From Lachnospiraceae bacterium (GTDB taxonomy: Bacteria; Bacillota; Clostridia; Lachnospirales; Lachnospiraceae), in assembly GCA_016282915.1 (NCBI GenBank), contig JAEELW010000036.1, positions 47,890 through 111,889 on the forward strand: a stretch of 64,000 bases of DNA. Reading direction: 5' to 3'. The translations under genes and the position numbers were made by a program. The notes under the pieces were generated by a model, which made no database searches, was not told the DNA's origin, and saw only the letters and a program-made list of their open reading frames with translations. This document shows, in pieces, positions 17,718 through 27,251 of the stretch; within the stretch, counting starts at the first letter, position 1, and the number at the start of each line of letters is the position of its first letter.

Positions 17718-20700
17718 ACAGAAAAATGTGATCGAAGCACGCGGCTGTAATCTTCTGGTCTCGGCGGCCGCCGGGAGCGGAAAGACGGCAGTGCTGACAG
17801 CGCGTATCCTGTCGCTGCTTACGGATCCCGAAAAGCCTGCGGATATCGACCGTATGCTGATCGTGACCTTTACCAGGGCGGCGGCTGCCGAGATGCGGGA
17901 ACGCATCGGGAATGCCATCGCGGATTATGCGGCGGAGCATCCCGGGGACAGCCGCATGGAGCGGCAGGCGACCCTGCTTCATAATGCGCAGATCACGACG
18001 ATCGACAGCTTCTGTCTTTTTGTGGTACGGAACAATTTTTCGGATATCGATCTGGATCCGGCTTTCCGCATCCTGGATGAGGGTGAGAAGCAGCTCCTTC
18101 TGTCGGACGTGCTGGACCGCGTCCTGGAGGAGGAATATGCGGAGGAACGGGAGGATTTCCTGCATCTGGTGGAGAGCTATTGCACCGGCAGCAGCGAGAC
18201 AGCCTTAAGGGAGATGCTCCTGACCCTGTATGAATATGCCGAAAGCCATCCCGATCCCGAACGCTGGGTCACGGAGGCTGCAAAGGATGCCGGCCCGGAA
18301 AGCATGGAGGAGACGGAAAAGAGTGCCTGGTATCTATGGGGAAAGGAAAGGGCGGAAGAGACGCTTACGCGCATCCTGCAGCTGATGGAGGAGGCACAGC
18401 GACTTGCGGAGGATCCGGCGGGCCCGGCGGCTTATATCCCTGCGATCTCGCAGTTAAAGCTTTTAGCTTCCATGCTCCTTGTGGAAGGATCCTATGAACG
18501 CCGCGTGCAGATCCTTGAGGCGGAGCAGCTCATGCGCCTTTCTTCGGGAAAGAAAAAAACCGAGGATCCGGCGATCCGTACAGCGGCAAAGCTGAGGATC
18601 GACGAGGCAAAGCGGCTTTACGCTTCCCTGCGTATTTTTTATCCCGACAGTCCGGAGAATCTTCTTGCGCAGAATGCCTTCTGCAGAAAGAGTGCCGCGG
18701 CATTGTCACGCCTCTGCCTGAAGCTTATGGAGGCCGTTTCGGAAGAGAAGCGCAGCCGCGGGGTGGTGGATTTTTCGGATATGGAGCATTACGCGCTGGG
18801 CATCCTTCTTCGTGAGGAGGACGGCCGGCTTGTTCCGAAACGCGCGGCGGAGGAATACAGGGAATACTTTGAGCATATCTTTGTGGATGAATACCAGGAC
18901 AGCAATTTCGTTCAGGAATATATCCTGAAGAGCATCGCCAGAGAAGATGATTATTACTGTGTGGGCGATGTGAAGCAGAGCATATACCGTTTCCGCCAGG
19001 CGCGGCCCGAGATCTTCCTGGAGAAATATGAGCGTTTCACGGAGACGGGGATCGACCGCAGGATCGACTTAAACCGTAATTTCCGCAGCCGGCCCGAAGT
19101 GGTCGACTTTGTCAATCTCATCTTTTCCACCATCATGAAAAAGAGCAGCGCGGGCATGGATTACGATGAGAAAGCGCAGCTCTATGCGAAGGCGGATTAT
19201 CCGAAAGCGGCCGGGGACGAATACGTCACGGAGCTTAACGTGCTCCTGACCGAATCCTGCGGGGATGAGGACGAGGAGGAAGAAGAAGCGCTGCCGGCCG
19301 GTGAGCGTCCGCCCGGAAAGACCGAGCTGGAGTGCCGCATGGTGGCGGAGAGGATCCGCAGTCTCATGCGGGAAGGCTTCAGGGTCTGGGACAGAACGGA
19401 AAAGCGGCTGCGCCCCGTCCGCTACAATGATATCGTGCTGCTGGCGCGTTCCACGACAGCTTATGAAGAAGCGCTGCGGCAGTGCTTTGCGGAATATGAG
19501 ATCCCCTTTTTCTGCACAACAAGGAGCGGGTATTTTCAGGCCTGGGAGCTGCGCTGTCTGATGGCGGCGCTTAAGGTGATCGACAATCCCTGTCAGGATA
19601 TGCCGCTGCATGCGGCGCTCGTTCATTTCCTTGAGCTTATGAGTGAAGAGGAGCTGGCACTGATCAAAGCTGCTGCCGGGAAGACGGCACTTTATGACGC
19701 ACTGTGTGCCGCGCAGGAGGACGAAGCACTTGATGCCGGACTACGGCAGAGGATACGGGGATTCTTTGAATGGCTGGATAAGTACCGCTCGTATGCCCGT
19801 TATATGAAGGTACGGGAGCTGCTGCAAAAGCTGCTTGCCGAGAGCGCTTATACCGACCGGGTGAGCGCCTATGGGGACGGTGCACGCCGCCGGGCCAACA
19901 TAAAGCTTCTGATGGAACGCGCCTCGGATTACGAAAAGACCAGCTACCGCGGTCTCTTCCATTTCATACGCTATCTCTCCCAGATGAAGGAGCAGGAGCT
20001 GGATTACGGGGAAGCGGGAATGACGGATGAAAATGCGGACGTTGTGCGCATGATGACGATCCATAAGAGCAAGGGACTGGAATTTCCTGTGGTGTTCTGT
20101 CTCGGCCTGTACCGGAAGTTCAACCGGAAGGACAGCAGCGCCGCGCTGCTTCTGGATACGGAGCTGGGGATGGCGCCGGAAGCGGTGGATCCCGGAAAAC
20201 GGATCCGTTATCCGGGTCTGAAACGCAGGATCCTGGGTGAAAAGAACCGCGATGATTCCCTTGCGGAGGATATGCGTGTCCTTTACGTGGCACTTACAAG
20301 GGCAAAAGAAAAACTGATCCTTACGGATATAAGAAAAACGGAGCCGGAACTGTCCGAGCCGCCGGCAGCGGATGCGTTTTCGATCCGCGCCGCGGTCAGT
20401 CCCATGGATCTGATCCGCCTGGCCCTGGAAGCCCGGGGGCTGAAAGAACGTTTCCTGCACTTCGTCTCACCGGAGGACAGTACCACGGAGATGAAGGAGG
20501 AGGTGAAACGCGCCTTCGGGGACAGGGAGCTGCTCTTTTCCGGAGATCTCCCCTGCGATCCCCGGATCGTTGCGGCACAGAGGGCCTTTTCGGAAAGGTC
20601 TTATGCGCATCCAGAACTGAAAGGACTGTTTACCAAGACCAGTGTTTCCGAACTCAAGCATGAAGCCTATGCGGATGAAGAGGAAGCGGCGGTATTTGAG

Positions 20701-21288
20701 ACCGATATCCGTTCCGCCTATATCCCCTCCTTTGCGGGGAAGAGCGAGGAACTCGGAGGTACCGGCCGGGGAAGCGCCTATCACCGTTTCCTGGAACTTC
20801 TGGACATCGCAGCCTGTCCCGAAGAGGGACGGAAGGAGTGGCTGGAGAAGGAACTGGCCGCGGAGCGGGCATCGGGACGCCTTTCGGAGGAATATGCCGC
20901 GCTGATCCGTCTGCCCGCCATGGAACGCTTCCTGGACCATTCCGAAAGCGGACGTATGCGTGCCGCTGCGGGGGAGGGGCGTCTGTACCGGGAACAGCCC
21001 TTCTTTATGGGGATCCCCGCATCAAGGCTCAGGGAGGGCTTTCCGGAAGGGGAGACGGTCCTGATCCAGGGGGTGATCGATGCTTACTGGGAGGAGGAGG
21101 ACGGCCTGGTGCTCCTGGATTACAAAACGGACCGTGTCGACAATGCCGGGGAACTCTTTAAGCGCTACCGCACCCAGCTTGAGCTTTATGCTCAGGCGCT
21201 GACGCAGATCCGGGATCTGCCGGTGAAGAGCATCCTGATCTATTCTTTTGCCCTGGATCGTTTTATCGAGCTGGAAAAAGAGGGCTGA
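17692..21288 (+). CDS. addA: ATP-dependent helicase/nuclease subunit A
   Basis: About 1198 residues. UvrD-like helicase plus RecB-like nuclease. Helicase motifs: ISYTDEQ (Q motif), SAAAGSGKTAVL (Walker A), FVDEYQDSN (Walker B), IYRFRQARPEIF, MTIHKSKGLEFPVVF and YVALTRAKEKL. Nuclease site at the C-terminus: GVIDAYW and LLDYKTDRV. The start ATG at 17692 has GGGGAAG 7 nt upstream; an in-frame ATG at 17677 is the alternative. It overlaps addB by 26 nt, as usual for this pair. Confidence 0.94.
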   Translation: MAGISYTDEQKNVIEARGCNLLVSAAAGSGKTAVLTARILSLLTDPEKPADIDRMLIVTFTRAAAAEMRERIGNAIADYAAEHPGDSRMERQATLLHNAQITTIDSFCLFVVRNNFSDIDLDPAFRILDEGEKQLLLSDVLDRVLEEEYAEEREDFLHLVESYCTGSSETALREMLLTLYEYAESHPDPERWVTEAAKDAGPESMEETEKSAWYLWGKERAEETLTRILQLMEEAQRLAEDPAGPAAYIPAISQLKLLASMLLVEGSYERRVQILEAEQLMRLSSGKKKTEDPAIRTAAKLRIDEAKRLYASLRIFYPDSPENLLAQNAFCRKSAAALSRLCLKLMEAVSEEKRSRGVVDFSDMEHYALGILLREEDGRLVPKRAAEEYREYFEHIFVDEYQDSNFVQEYILKSIAREDDYYCVGDVKQSIYRFRQARPEIFLEKYERFTETGIDRRIDLNRNFRSRPEVVDFVNLIFSTIMKKSSAGMDYDEKAQLYAKADYPKAAGDEYVTELNVLLTESCGDEDEEEEEALPAGERPPGKTELECRMVAERIRSLMREGFRVWDRTEKRLRPVRYNDIVLLARSTTAYEEALRQCFAEYEIPFFCTTRSGYFQAWELRCLMAALKVIDNPCQDMPLHAALVHFLELMSEEELALIKAAAGKTALYDALCAAQEDEALDAGLRQRIRGFFEWLDKYRSYARYMKVRELLQKLLAESAYTDRVSAYGDGARRRANIKLLMERASDYEKTSYRGLFHFIRYLSQMKEQELDYGEAGMTDENADVVRMMTIHKSKGLEFPVVFCLGLYRKFNRKDSSAALLLDTELGMAPEAVDPGKRIRYPGLKRRILGEKNRDDSLAEDMRVLYVALTRAKEKLILTDIRKTEPELSEPPAADAFSIRAAVSPMDLIRLALEARGLKERFLHFVSPEDSTTEMKEEVKRAFGDRELLFSGDLPCDPRIVAAQRAFSERSYAHPELKGLFTKTSVSELKHEAYADEEEAAVFETDIRSAYIPSFAGKSEELGGTGRGSAYHRFLELLDIAACPEEGRKEWLEKELAAERASGRLSEEYAALIRLPAMERFLDHSESGRMRAAAGEGRLYREQPFFMGIPASRLREGFPEGETVLIQGVIDAYWEEEDGLVLLDYKTDRVDNAGELFKRYRTQLELYAQALTQIRDLPVKSILIYSFALDRFIELEKEG

Positions 21289-21373
21289 AGCCGGAACGGA
21301 GCACGGGCAGACATGATCCGGCACCAGTTCCTTCTATTTTGTCATGATCAGGATAGATTTTTGAAAGGTATTC

Positions 21374-21382
21374 TGTTATAAT
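21374..21382 (+). promoter_or_regulatory. extended -10 promoter before the HD-GYP gene
   Basis: TGTTATAAT is a perfect extended -10 element; no good -35 is seen. It lies about 60 nt before the start. Confidence 0.6.
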
Positions 21383-21444
21383 AGCCTCTGGCTGTTTTGT
21401 AGCCCGGCGTATGAACCCGGTTTCATAGAGGAGAAAAGCAAACG

Positions 21445-22908
21445 ATGCAGATGAGCGAAGCGGAAAAGGGCCTGTTGGAGATCGGCTATTCGATGGCCAC
21501 GGAGTCCAGCTTTTTCCTGCTTTTTGATACGATACTGGATGCCTGTATGCGTTATACCAACGCGGACGGAGGTACTTTATACATGGTGGATGACGAGACG
21601 GACCGTCTTGTTCATCTCCTGGATGTGAACCGTACCCTCGATACGGAGGAACACCAGTCTGCATCCCAGGCCGATATGCAGATCGCGGAAAACCGCGATA
21701 CCAACATCTTCACCTATACCTATCATAAGCGTAAGCTTCTTAATATAGAAGATATCTATGAAGTAAAGGGCTTTGAGGTGCGCGCGATCAAGGAATTCGA
21801 CGCGAGGAACCATTACCGCACCCGCTCTGTTCTGGTCAGTCCCATCAATGTGACAGGTAAAAAGATCCTGGGCGTGATGATGCTCTATAACAGTCTGGAC
21901 GATGAGGGAAATGTGATCCCCTTCAGCAAGGACTGTGAAAGGACCGTTGTATCGCTCACTTCACAGATGGCCAATACTCTGACCAACATGATCCTGATCC
22001 AGGAGATGGATGAGCAGCTGGGAAGCTTCGTGCAGAGCCTTACGACGGCTATCGACGCCAAGACACCCTATAATGCCAATCACACGCGGCATGTGGAACG
22101 CTACTGCATGCAGCTCGTGGATTATATCAACGCCCAGCATACCAAGGGCCTCATCGACGTCTATATCACGGATAACGACCGCGAACAGCTTTCCATGGCA
22201 GCGATGCTCCATGATATCGGCAAGATCATCACCCCGCGTGAGATGCTGAACAAATCCACGCGTCTCGGACAGTTCTATGAGGCGACGGTCAACAAGCTGG
22301 AAAAGATCCGTCTCATGATGAAGATCGATATGCTGGAAGGCCGCATGGACAAGACGGAGTGGACCATGGAGGATCTGCGGGTCTCCAATTTCCTTGCGGA
22401 ACTGGAGCGCCTGAATATTTCGGATACGCTGTCGGATGCGGATATCGAGCGTATCGATGATATCGGAGCGCGCAGCTACCACCCGCAGAAGGGGGCGCCG
22501 ATCCCTTATCTTGATGAAGAAGAAAAGAAATATCTGCATATCCGGAAGGGAACCCTGACGCAGGAAGAGCGTGAGGTGGTGCAGCAGCACGTGGTCTACA
22601 CCGACCGTATCCTTGCGGATATCAAGTTTACCGATAAGTATAATAAGGTGCGCCGGATCGCGGCGAGCCATCATGAATATCTGGACGGGAGCGGCTATCC
22701 CCAGGGGCTGCGGGGGGAGGATCTGGATCTGCTGACCAGGATCCTCACGGTCTGCGATATCTTCGACTCCCTGACAGCCGACGACCGGCCCTACAAGGGT
22801 CCCATGGATCTTACGGAAGCCCTGACGATCCTTCAGAAGATGGCCGAGGAAGGCAAGCTGGATCCCCAGGTCGTCTCTTATATCACAAAATGCATGAAAC
22901 CTGAATGA
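21445..22908 (+). CDS. GAF and HD-GYP domain phosphohydrolase
   Basis: 487 residues, no membrane segment. Residues about 1-185 form a GAF-type sensor domain. The HD-GYP part has NHTRHVERY, MLHDIGKI (HD) and HHEYLDGSGYPQGLRG (HHExxxGxGYP), the signature of c-di-GMP phosphodiesterases of this class. Between HDIGK and the LTQEEREVVQQH helix there are roughly 100 extra residues, mostly helical and charged, compared with a standard HD-GYP domain. Likely role: c-di-GMP turnover in response to a small signal bound by GAF. GAGGAG precedes the start and a strong terminator follows. Confidence 0.85.
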   Translation: MQMSEAEKGLLEIGYSMATESSFFLLFDTILDACMRYTNADGGTLYMVDDETDRLVHLLDVNRTLDTEEHQSASQADMQIAENRDTNIFTYTYHKRKLLNIEDIYEVKGFEVRAIKEFDARNHYRTRSVLVSPINVTGKKILGVMMLYNSLDDEGNVIPFSKDCERTVVSLTSQMANTLTNMILIQEMDEQLGSFVQSLTTAIDAKTPYNANHTRHVERYCMQLVDYINAQHTKGLIDVYITDNDREQLSMAAMLHDIGKIITPREMLNKSTRLGQFYEATVNKLEKIRLMMKIDMLEGRMDKTEWTMEDLRVSNFLAELERLNISDTLSDADIERIDDIGARSYHPQKGAPIPYLDEEEKKYLHIRKGTLTQEEREVVQQHVVYTDRILADIKFTDKYNKVRRIAASHHEYLDGSGYPQGLRGEDLDLLTRILTVCDIFDSLTADDRPYKGPMDLTEALTILQKMAEEGKLDPQVVSYITKCMKPE

Positions 22909-22913
22909 TCAGG

Positions 22914-22945
22914 AAAGGGCGGCTCCGGGGCCGCCCTTTGATCTT
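22914..22945 (+). terminator. bidirectional Rho-independent terminator
   Basis: AAAGGGCGGC / GCCGCCCTTT hairpin with T-rich sequence on the plus side. It lies between the convergent HD-GYP and thiT genes and can serve both. Confidence 0.8.
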
Positions 22946-23013
22946 GTTTATCCTCTTATCTGTTCAGACGCTGTATGGTTTTGGAGAAACGTCTTCTGTC
23001 TTCCGCTCTGTCC

Positions 23014-23718
23014 TCAGCTTTCCTTTTTGACGAGGGTCAGCGCCTTCTTTACCGGAGGCAGCAACAGGATGATCACCGTGATCAGCGCTTCACCGGCGAT
23101 GTAGGCATAGTTGTAGATGACCGGATAAAGAGCGGCCAGGGACTTCGGAAATTCCTCGGGCATGTAGTCCATCCAGTAAAGATAGCCGCCGATGGAATGG
23201 AAGAGCCCGCGGAGGAATACTGCGACAAGATAACCGATGATCAGACCGTTTTTGCGGTTCTTGAAAAAGCCGGACGCACCGAGTGCCGTAAAGGCCAGCA
23301 GGTAATCAAAGAGCACCTGCGGAAGCGAGAGCATATAGCCGCTGCCGCCCTGTATGAACTGCAGCAGGCTGTAGGCAAAACCTGCGGCAAAACCGACGCC
23401 GGCACCGTACCAGTAGCCGATGATCGTTACAAAGAACATGGAGCAGAGTGTGATGGAACCGCCCCAGGGGAAATGGATGAGCTTGATGTAGGACAGCGGG
23501 AAAGCCAGAGCCAGGGCCATGGCGGAGAATACCAGCTGTTTTGTGGAAAAGGCCGCGATCTTTTTGTCTTTTCCCTCGTTTCGTTTCTTAACGGTGACAA
23601 AGATCCCTATGCCGACAGCGATCAGCGCGATGTAGAGAATGAACATCACGGCGGTGACGCCTTCGCCTGTCAGGGCATAAGCTCCGTCTTCTTCCAGATA
23701 CTCAATGTACTTGTCCAT
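23014..23718 (-). CDS. thiT: thiamine transporter ThiT (ECF S-component)
   Basis: 234 residues with six or more hydrophobic helices. Substrate-binding subunit of an energy-coupling-factor transporter that takes up thiamine; the shared EcfA/EcfT module is not in the window. Recognised from FPLSYIKLIHFPWGGSITLCSM, PQVLFDYLLAF and the RGLFHSIGGYLYW region containing aromatic ligands of the thiamine ring. The start MDKYIEYL has AGGAGG upstream. The TPP riboswitch in its leader confirms the substrate. Confidence 0.93.
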   Translation of the reverse strand: MDKYIEYLEEDGAYALTGEGVTAVMFILYIALIAVGIGIFVTVKKRNEGKDKKIAAFSTKQLVFSAMALALAFPLSYIKLIHFPWGGSITLCSMFFVTIIGYWYGAGVGFAAGFAYSLLQFIQGGSGYMLSLPQVLFDYLLAFTALGASGFFKNRKNGLIIGYLVAVFLRGLFHSIGGYLYWMDYMPEEFPKSLAALYPVIYNYAYIAGEALITVIILLLPPVKKALTLVKKES

Positions 23719-23730
23719 AAAAAAATACCT

Positions 23731-23745
23731 CCTGTGGTTTACAGG
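23731..23745 (-). promoter_or_regulatory. hairpin covering the thiT ribosome binding site
   Basis: On the minus strand CCTGT pairs with ACAGG just upstream of, and partly including, the AGGAGG. It suggests that the riboswitch acts on translation. Confidence 0.5.
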
Positions 23746-23805
23746 GGGTGGCGTTGTGTCCGCAGTCTTTCGAGCAGACAGGCTCATCGGACCTGCGGGT
23801 CTGGC

Positions 23806-23906
23806 TCTGCCTTCCTACGCCGGCATTATCCGGTTCAGGTCGGAGGGTCCGGCGGTATCACATGTGCGATCCGCGCCGTCTCAGCAATAAACGCGCCCCT
23901 GGCAAA
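23806..23906 (-). promoter_or_regulatory. TPP riboswitch (THI element)
   Basis: Read on the minus strand, the conserved blocks are in order: GGGGCGC, GCTGAGA, ACCCTCCGACCTGAACC, GGATAATGCCGGCG and GGAAGGCAGA. The closing stem pairs TTTGCC with GGCAGA. This is the thiamine pyrophosphate aptamer, here controlling thiT. Confidence 0.93.
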
Positions 23907-23953
23907 TTGGTTTTGTACGGCGGTATCCCCGCCGCTTATAAAATACTCTTGCT

Positions 23954-23982
23954 AATATAAAGATTTCGTGGGAAAATGTCAA
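23954..23982 (-). promoter_or_regulatory. SigA-type promoter of thiT
   Basis: Minus strand: TTGACA, 17 nt, TATATT. It overlaps the presumed translation start region of the divergent HAD-CPBP gene. Confidence 0.8.
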
Positions 23983-23984
23983 GC

Positions 23985-25460
23985 ATGTACCGGTATATTT
24001 TATTTGATCTTGACGGAACGCTTACGGACCCGAAGGAAGGGATCTGCGGCTCTGTGCGCTATGCCCTGGAAAAAATGGGGATCGATCCGCCGCCCGCAGA
24101 TGAACTGAAATGTTTTATCGGGCCGCCGCTCAAAGACAGCTTCCGTAAGTTTTTCAATATGGATGAGGAACAGGCCGATGCGGCCGTGAAGTTTTACCGC
24201 GAGCGTTTTTCCGAACGGGGCTGGTCCGAAAACGAGGTATATCCGGGGACGGAGCAGATGCTGGGCCGGGCGAAGGCTGCAGGCTGCCGTCTTGCGGTAG
24301 CTTCTTCCAAACCGACGGTCTTTGTGGAACGCATACTTAAGCATTTCGGCCTGCGGCATTATTTTGATGCAGTCGTCGGCAGTGAGCTGGACGGCAGCCG
24401 CAGTAAGAAAGAAGAAGTGGTACGGGAGGCGCTTGAGCAGCTGTATGGCAGGCGCGGACGGGGAAAGAATGCGGAAAGCCTGAAAAACCTTACGGCCATG
24501 GTCGGGGACCGGAGCTTTGATATGGAAGGGGCAAGAGCGCTCGGCGTGGATGCCGTGGGCGTGAGCTTCGGTTATGCAGAGCCCGGAGAACTGGCTGCCG
24601 CCGGAGCCGATGCCATTGCCGGAAATATGGAAGAACTTGCGGAGCTTTTGCTGGGCGGTGAGGAGCAATACTGCAGGGAAAGGCGGATCGCGCGGGAAAA
24701 GAAGGATGCGGAAACGCAGATCCTTCCGATGCCGGAGAACGGTCTGCTGCGGCCACTCTATGTATTGCTTCCGCTGATCCTGTATTTCCTGAGTTCACAG
24801 CTTCTGTCCCGTGCGGCCACTGCGGTGGTAAGCGGGCTGAGTGAAAAGTACCCGGGAACGGCAGGCGTGTGGATCACGGCAAATTCCAGACTCGTGAGTG
24901 TCTGGATCAACGTCCTGGTGATGACGCTCTGCGCCGTATTTCTCTTCTGCGCTTTCCGGAAAAAAGAACCGCTTCATTTTCTGCCGCTCTGGGAGAAGAA
25001 GGATGCACTGCTGCGTACGGTGGGGATCCTTCTGTGCGGCTGCGCTCTGGCGGCGCTCTTAAACGTCCTGCTCACCATGGCTGCGGAACAGATACTTCCC
25101 CTGTTCTTTTCACCCGATGAGGTGCAGCGCTTTTTTGACCGGGCGGGTTATGATCATTCCACACCGCTCATTTCGGGGATCGTGCTCTATGTGATCGTGT
25201 CCCCGCTCCTGGAAGAGATCGTATTCCGCTGGCTTCTGTTTAACCGGGTCGGAAGGCTTTTTCCGGGAACGCTGGGCATTGTGATCACGGCTTTCTTTTT
25301 CGGCTTTTATCACGGTAATGTGCTTCAGGGGATCTATGCCTTCCTGATGGGACTGGTGATGGGGAAGCTGATGCAGAAGGAGGACGGTCTGCTGGCTCCC
25401 ATACTCTTTCACATGTCGGCAAATGCTTTTATCTTTCTGAGCGTGAGCCTGCAGCGCTGA
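23985..25460 (+). CDS. HAD phosphatase fused to CPBP intramembrane protease
   Basis: 491 residues in one uninterrupted frame. Residues 1-230 are a phosphoglycolate-phosphatase-like HAD domain: FDLDGTLTD (catalytic Asp), VASSKPTVFV, and MVGDRSFDMEGA. After a charged linker (about 230-255) come several membrane helices with the three CPBP/CAAX protease motifs: EEIVFR (about 409), FGFYH (about 440) and HMSAN (about 475). All catalytic residues of both halves appear intact. The start at 23985 is preferred over 23976 because of the distance to GTGGGA, but no start has a strong ribosome binding site. Function unknown; the fusion suggests that a soluble phosphatase activity is tethered to a membrane protease. 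Confidence 0.85.
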   Translation: MYRYILFDLDGTLTDPKEGICGSVRYALEKMGIDPPPADELKCFIGPPLKDSFRKFFNMDEEQADAAVKFYRERFSERGWSENEVYPGTEQMLGRAKAAGCRLAVASSKPTVFVERILKHFGLRHYFDAVVGSELDGSRSKKEEVVREALEQLYGRRGRGKNAESLKNLTAMVGDRSFDMEGARALGVDAVGVSFGYAEPGELAAAGADAIAGNMEELAELLLGGEEQYCRERRIAREKKDAETQILPMPENGLLRPLYVLLPLILYFLSSQLLSRAATAVVSGLSEKYPGTAGVWITANSRLVSVWINVLVMTLCAVFLFCAFRKKEPLHFLPLWEKKDALLRTVGILLCGCALAALLNVLLTMAAEQILPLFFSPDEVQRFFDRAGYDHSTPLISGIVLYVIVSPLLEEIVFRWLLFNRVGRLFPGTLGIVITAFFFGFYHGNVLQGIYAFLMGLVMGKLMQKEDGLLAPILFHMSANAFIFLSVSLQR

Positions 25461-25508
25461 GTCTGCGGGCATCGGAACCGGAGCCCTGCGGCATCCGGTG
25501 GGGATATT

Positions 25509-27251
25509 ATGAAGAAACTCTGGACTTTTTTCGGGAATTACAAAAAAGAATGTGTGCTCGGGCCGCTCTTTAAGCTGCTGGAGGCTTCTTTTGAGCTGTT
25601 CATACCGCTCCTGGTCAAACAGATCATCGATGTGGGGATCCCTTCGGGAGATAAGGCCTATGTCGTGCAGCGCATGCTGCTGATGGCGGCGCTGGCACTG
25701 GTGGGACTGGTATGCTCACTGACGGCACAGTTCTTTTCGGCGCGCGCCGCAACGGGCTTTGCCGCAAAGGTAAAGGCGGCGGTCTTTTCCCATGTGCAGA
25801 CCCTCTCTTACAGAGAACTCGATTCGGTGGGAACTTCAACGCTGATCACGCGGCTGACCAGTGATGTCAATACGCTGCAGGGCGGCGTGAATATGAGCCT
25901 GCGCCTTTTCCTGCGCTCGCCTTTTATCGTTTTCGGTGCCGTGTTCATGGCGTTTACGATCGATGTACGTATCGCGCTGGTCTTTGTGGTGACCGTGATC
26001 CTTCTGTCCGTGGTGGTATACGGGATCATGCTGCTGACGGTTCCCATGCACAGAAAGGTGCAGAACGATCTGGACCGCGTGACGGCGGATACCCGCGCAA
26101 ATCTCAGCGGCGTGCGTGTGATCCGTGCCTTCGGACTGGAGGAGTCGGAGGAAGAAAACTTCGGACGGGCCAATGCGGCCCTGGTGCGCATGCAGATCAT
26201 CGCCGGACGTGTATCGGCATTGTTGAACCCGCTGACCTTTGTGCTGATCAATCTGGGGCTCTGTGTGCTGATCGAGCGCGGGGCTGTTGCGGTGCATTCG
26301 GGACGCCTCAGTCAGGGCGCAGTGGTGGCGCTGGTCAATTATATGTCGCAGATCCTCGTGGAACTGATCAAGCTGGCCAATCTGATCGTGCAGCTGAGCC
26401 GGGCGCTGGCCTGCGGCTCCAGGCTGTCTTCGGTGCTGGAGCTTGAGTCTTCGATGCGGGAGGGGACGGAGTCTCCCGCCTGGAACGGAGGCGCGGCGGC
26501 CGTTTCCTTTGAGCATATCTCCTTCCGCTACGCGGATGCCGGCGAGGATGCACTCAGTGAAGTGGATGTGAGCGTGCCTGCGGGAAGCACCCTGGGGATC
26601 ATCGGCGGGACCGGTTCGGGAAAGAGCAGTCTGATCAATCTGATCCCGCGTTTTTACGATGCCACCGAAGGAAGGGTCTGTGTGGACGGCAGGGATGTGC
26701 GCAGCTACCGATATGCTTCCCTGCGGGAGAGGATCGCGGTGGTCCCGCAGCGATCCGTGCTCTTTTCCGGCACGGTGGCGGATAACCTGCGCTGGGGAAA
26801 AAGGGATGCCACGAAGGAAGAGATGGAGGAAGCGCTGAAACAGGCGCAGGCCTATGATTTTGTGATGGCGAAGGAAGGCGGCCTGGAGGCGGAGGTGACT
26901 CCGGGCGGCGGGAATTTTTCGGGAGGACAGAAGCAGAGACTGGCACTTGCGAGGGCGCTGATCCGCCGGCCGGCGATACTGATCCTCGACGATTCCACCT
27001 CCGCACTCGATTATGCGACGGATGCCGCGGTGCGAAAGGCGATCCGCGGGCTGAAGGAGCGTCCGACAACGGTGATCGTATCGCAGCGCACGGCCTCCAT
27101 CATGCAGGCCGACCGCATCCTTGTGCTGGAGGACGGCAGGGTGGCGGGCCTTGGCACGCACGAAGAGCTGCTGAAAAGCTGCAGTGTATATAAAGAGATC
27201 TACGATAGTCAGTTCGGAGGAAACGATGCAGGGGAACCGGGCGATCATTAA
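25509..27251 (+). CDS. ABC exporter half, degenerate ATP site
   Basis: 580 residues: six-helix transmembrane domain (1-315) and ATPase domain. Walker A GGTGSGKSS, Q-loop VVPQRSVLF, signature FSGGQKQRLALARAL, and Walker B LILDDSTSALD, where the catalytic Glu is replaced by Asp; the H-loop position reads SQRTA with Gln for His. These losses mark the non-hydrolysing site of heterodimeric exporters such as BmrCD or TM287/288. The partner gene overlaps its end. Substrate unknown (drug, lipid or peptide). Confidence 0.92.
   Translation: MKKLWTFFGNYKKECVLGPLFKLLEASFELFIPLLVKQIIDVGIPSGDKAYVVQRMLLMAALALVGLVCSLTAQFFSARAATGFAAKVKAAVFSHVQTLSYRELDSVGTSTLITRLTSDVNTLQGGVNMSLRLFLRSPFIVFGAVFMAFTIDVRIALVFVVTVILLSVVVYGIMLLTVPMHRKVQNDLDRVTADTRANLSGVRVIRAFGLEESEEENFGRANAALVRMQIIAGRVSALLNPLTFVLINLGLCVLIERGAVAVHSGRLSQGAVVALVNYMSQILVELIKLANLIVQLSRALACGSRLSSVLELESSMREGTESPAWNGGAAAVSFEHISFRYADAGEDALSEVDVSVPAGSTLGIIGGTGSGKSSLINLIPRFYDATEGRVCVDGRDVRSYRYASLRERIAVVPQRSVLFSGTVADNLRWGKRDATKEEMEEALKQAQAYDFVMAKEGGLEAEVTPGGGNFSGGQKQRLALARALIRRPAILILDDSTSALDYATDAAVRKAIRGLKERPTTVIVSQRTASIMQADRILVLEDGRVAGLGTHEELLKSCSVYKEIYDSQFGGNDAGEPGDH

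Noticed and set aside
25836..27248. Minus-strand open frame of 470 codons inside the first ABC gene
   Set aside because: Antisense shadow; no ribosome binding site or family similarity.
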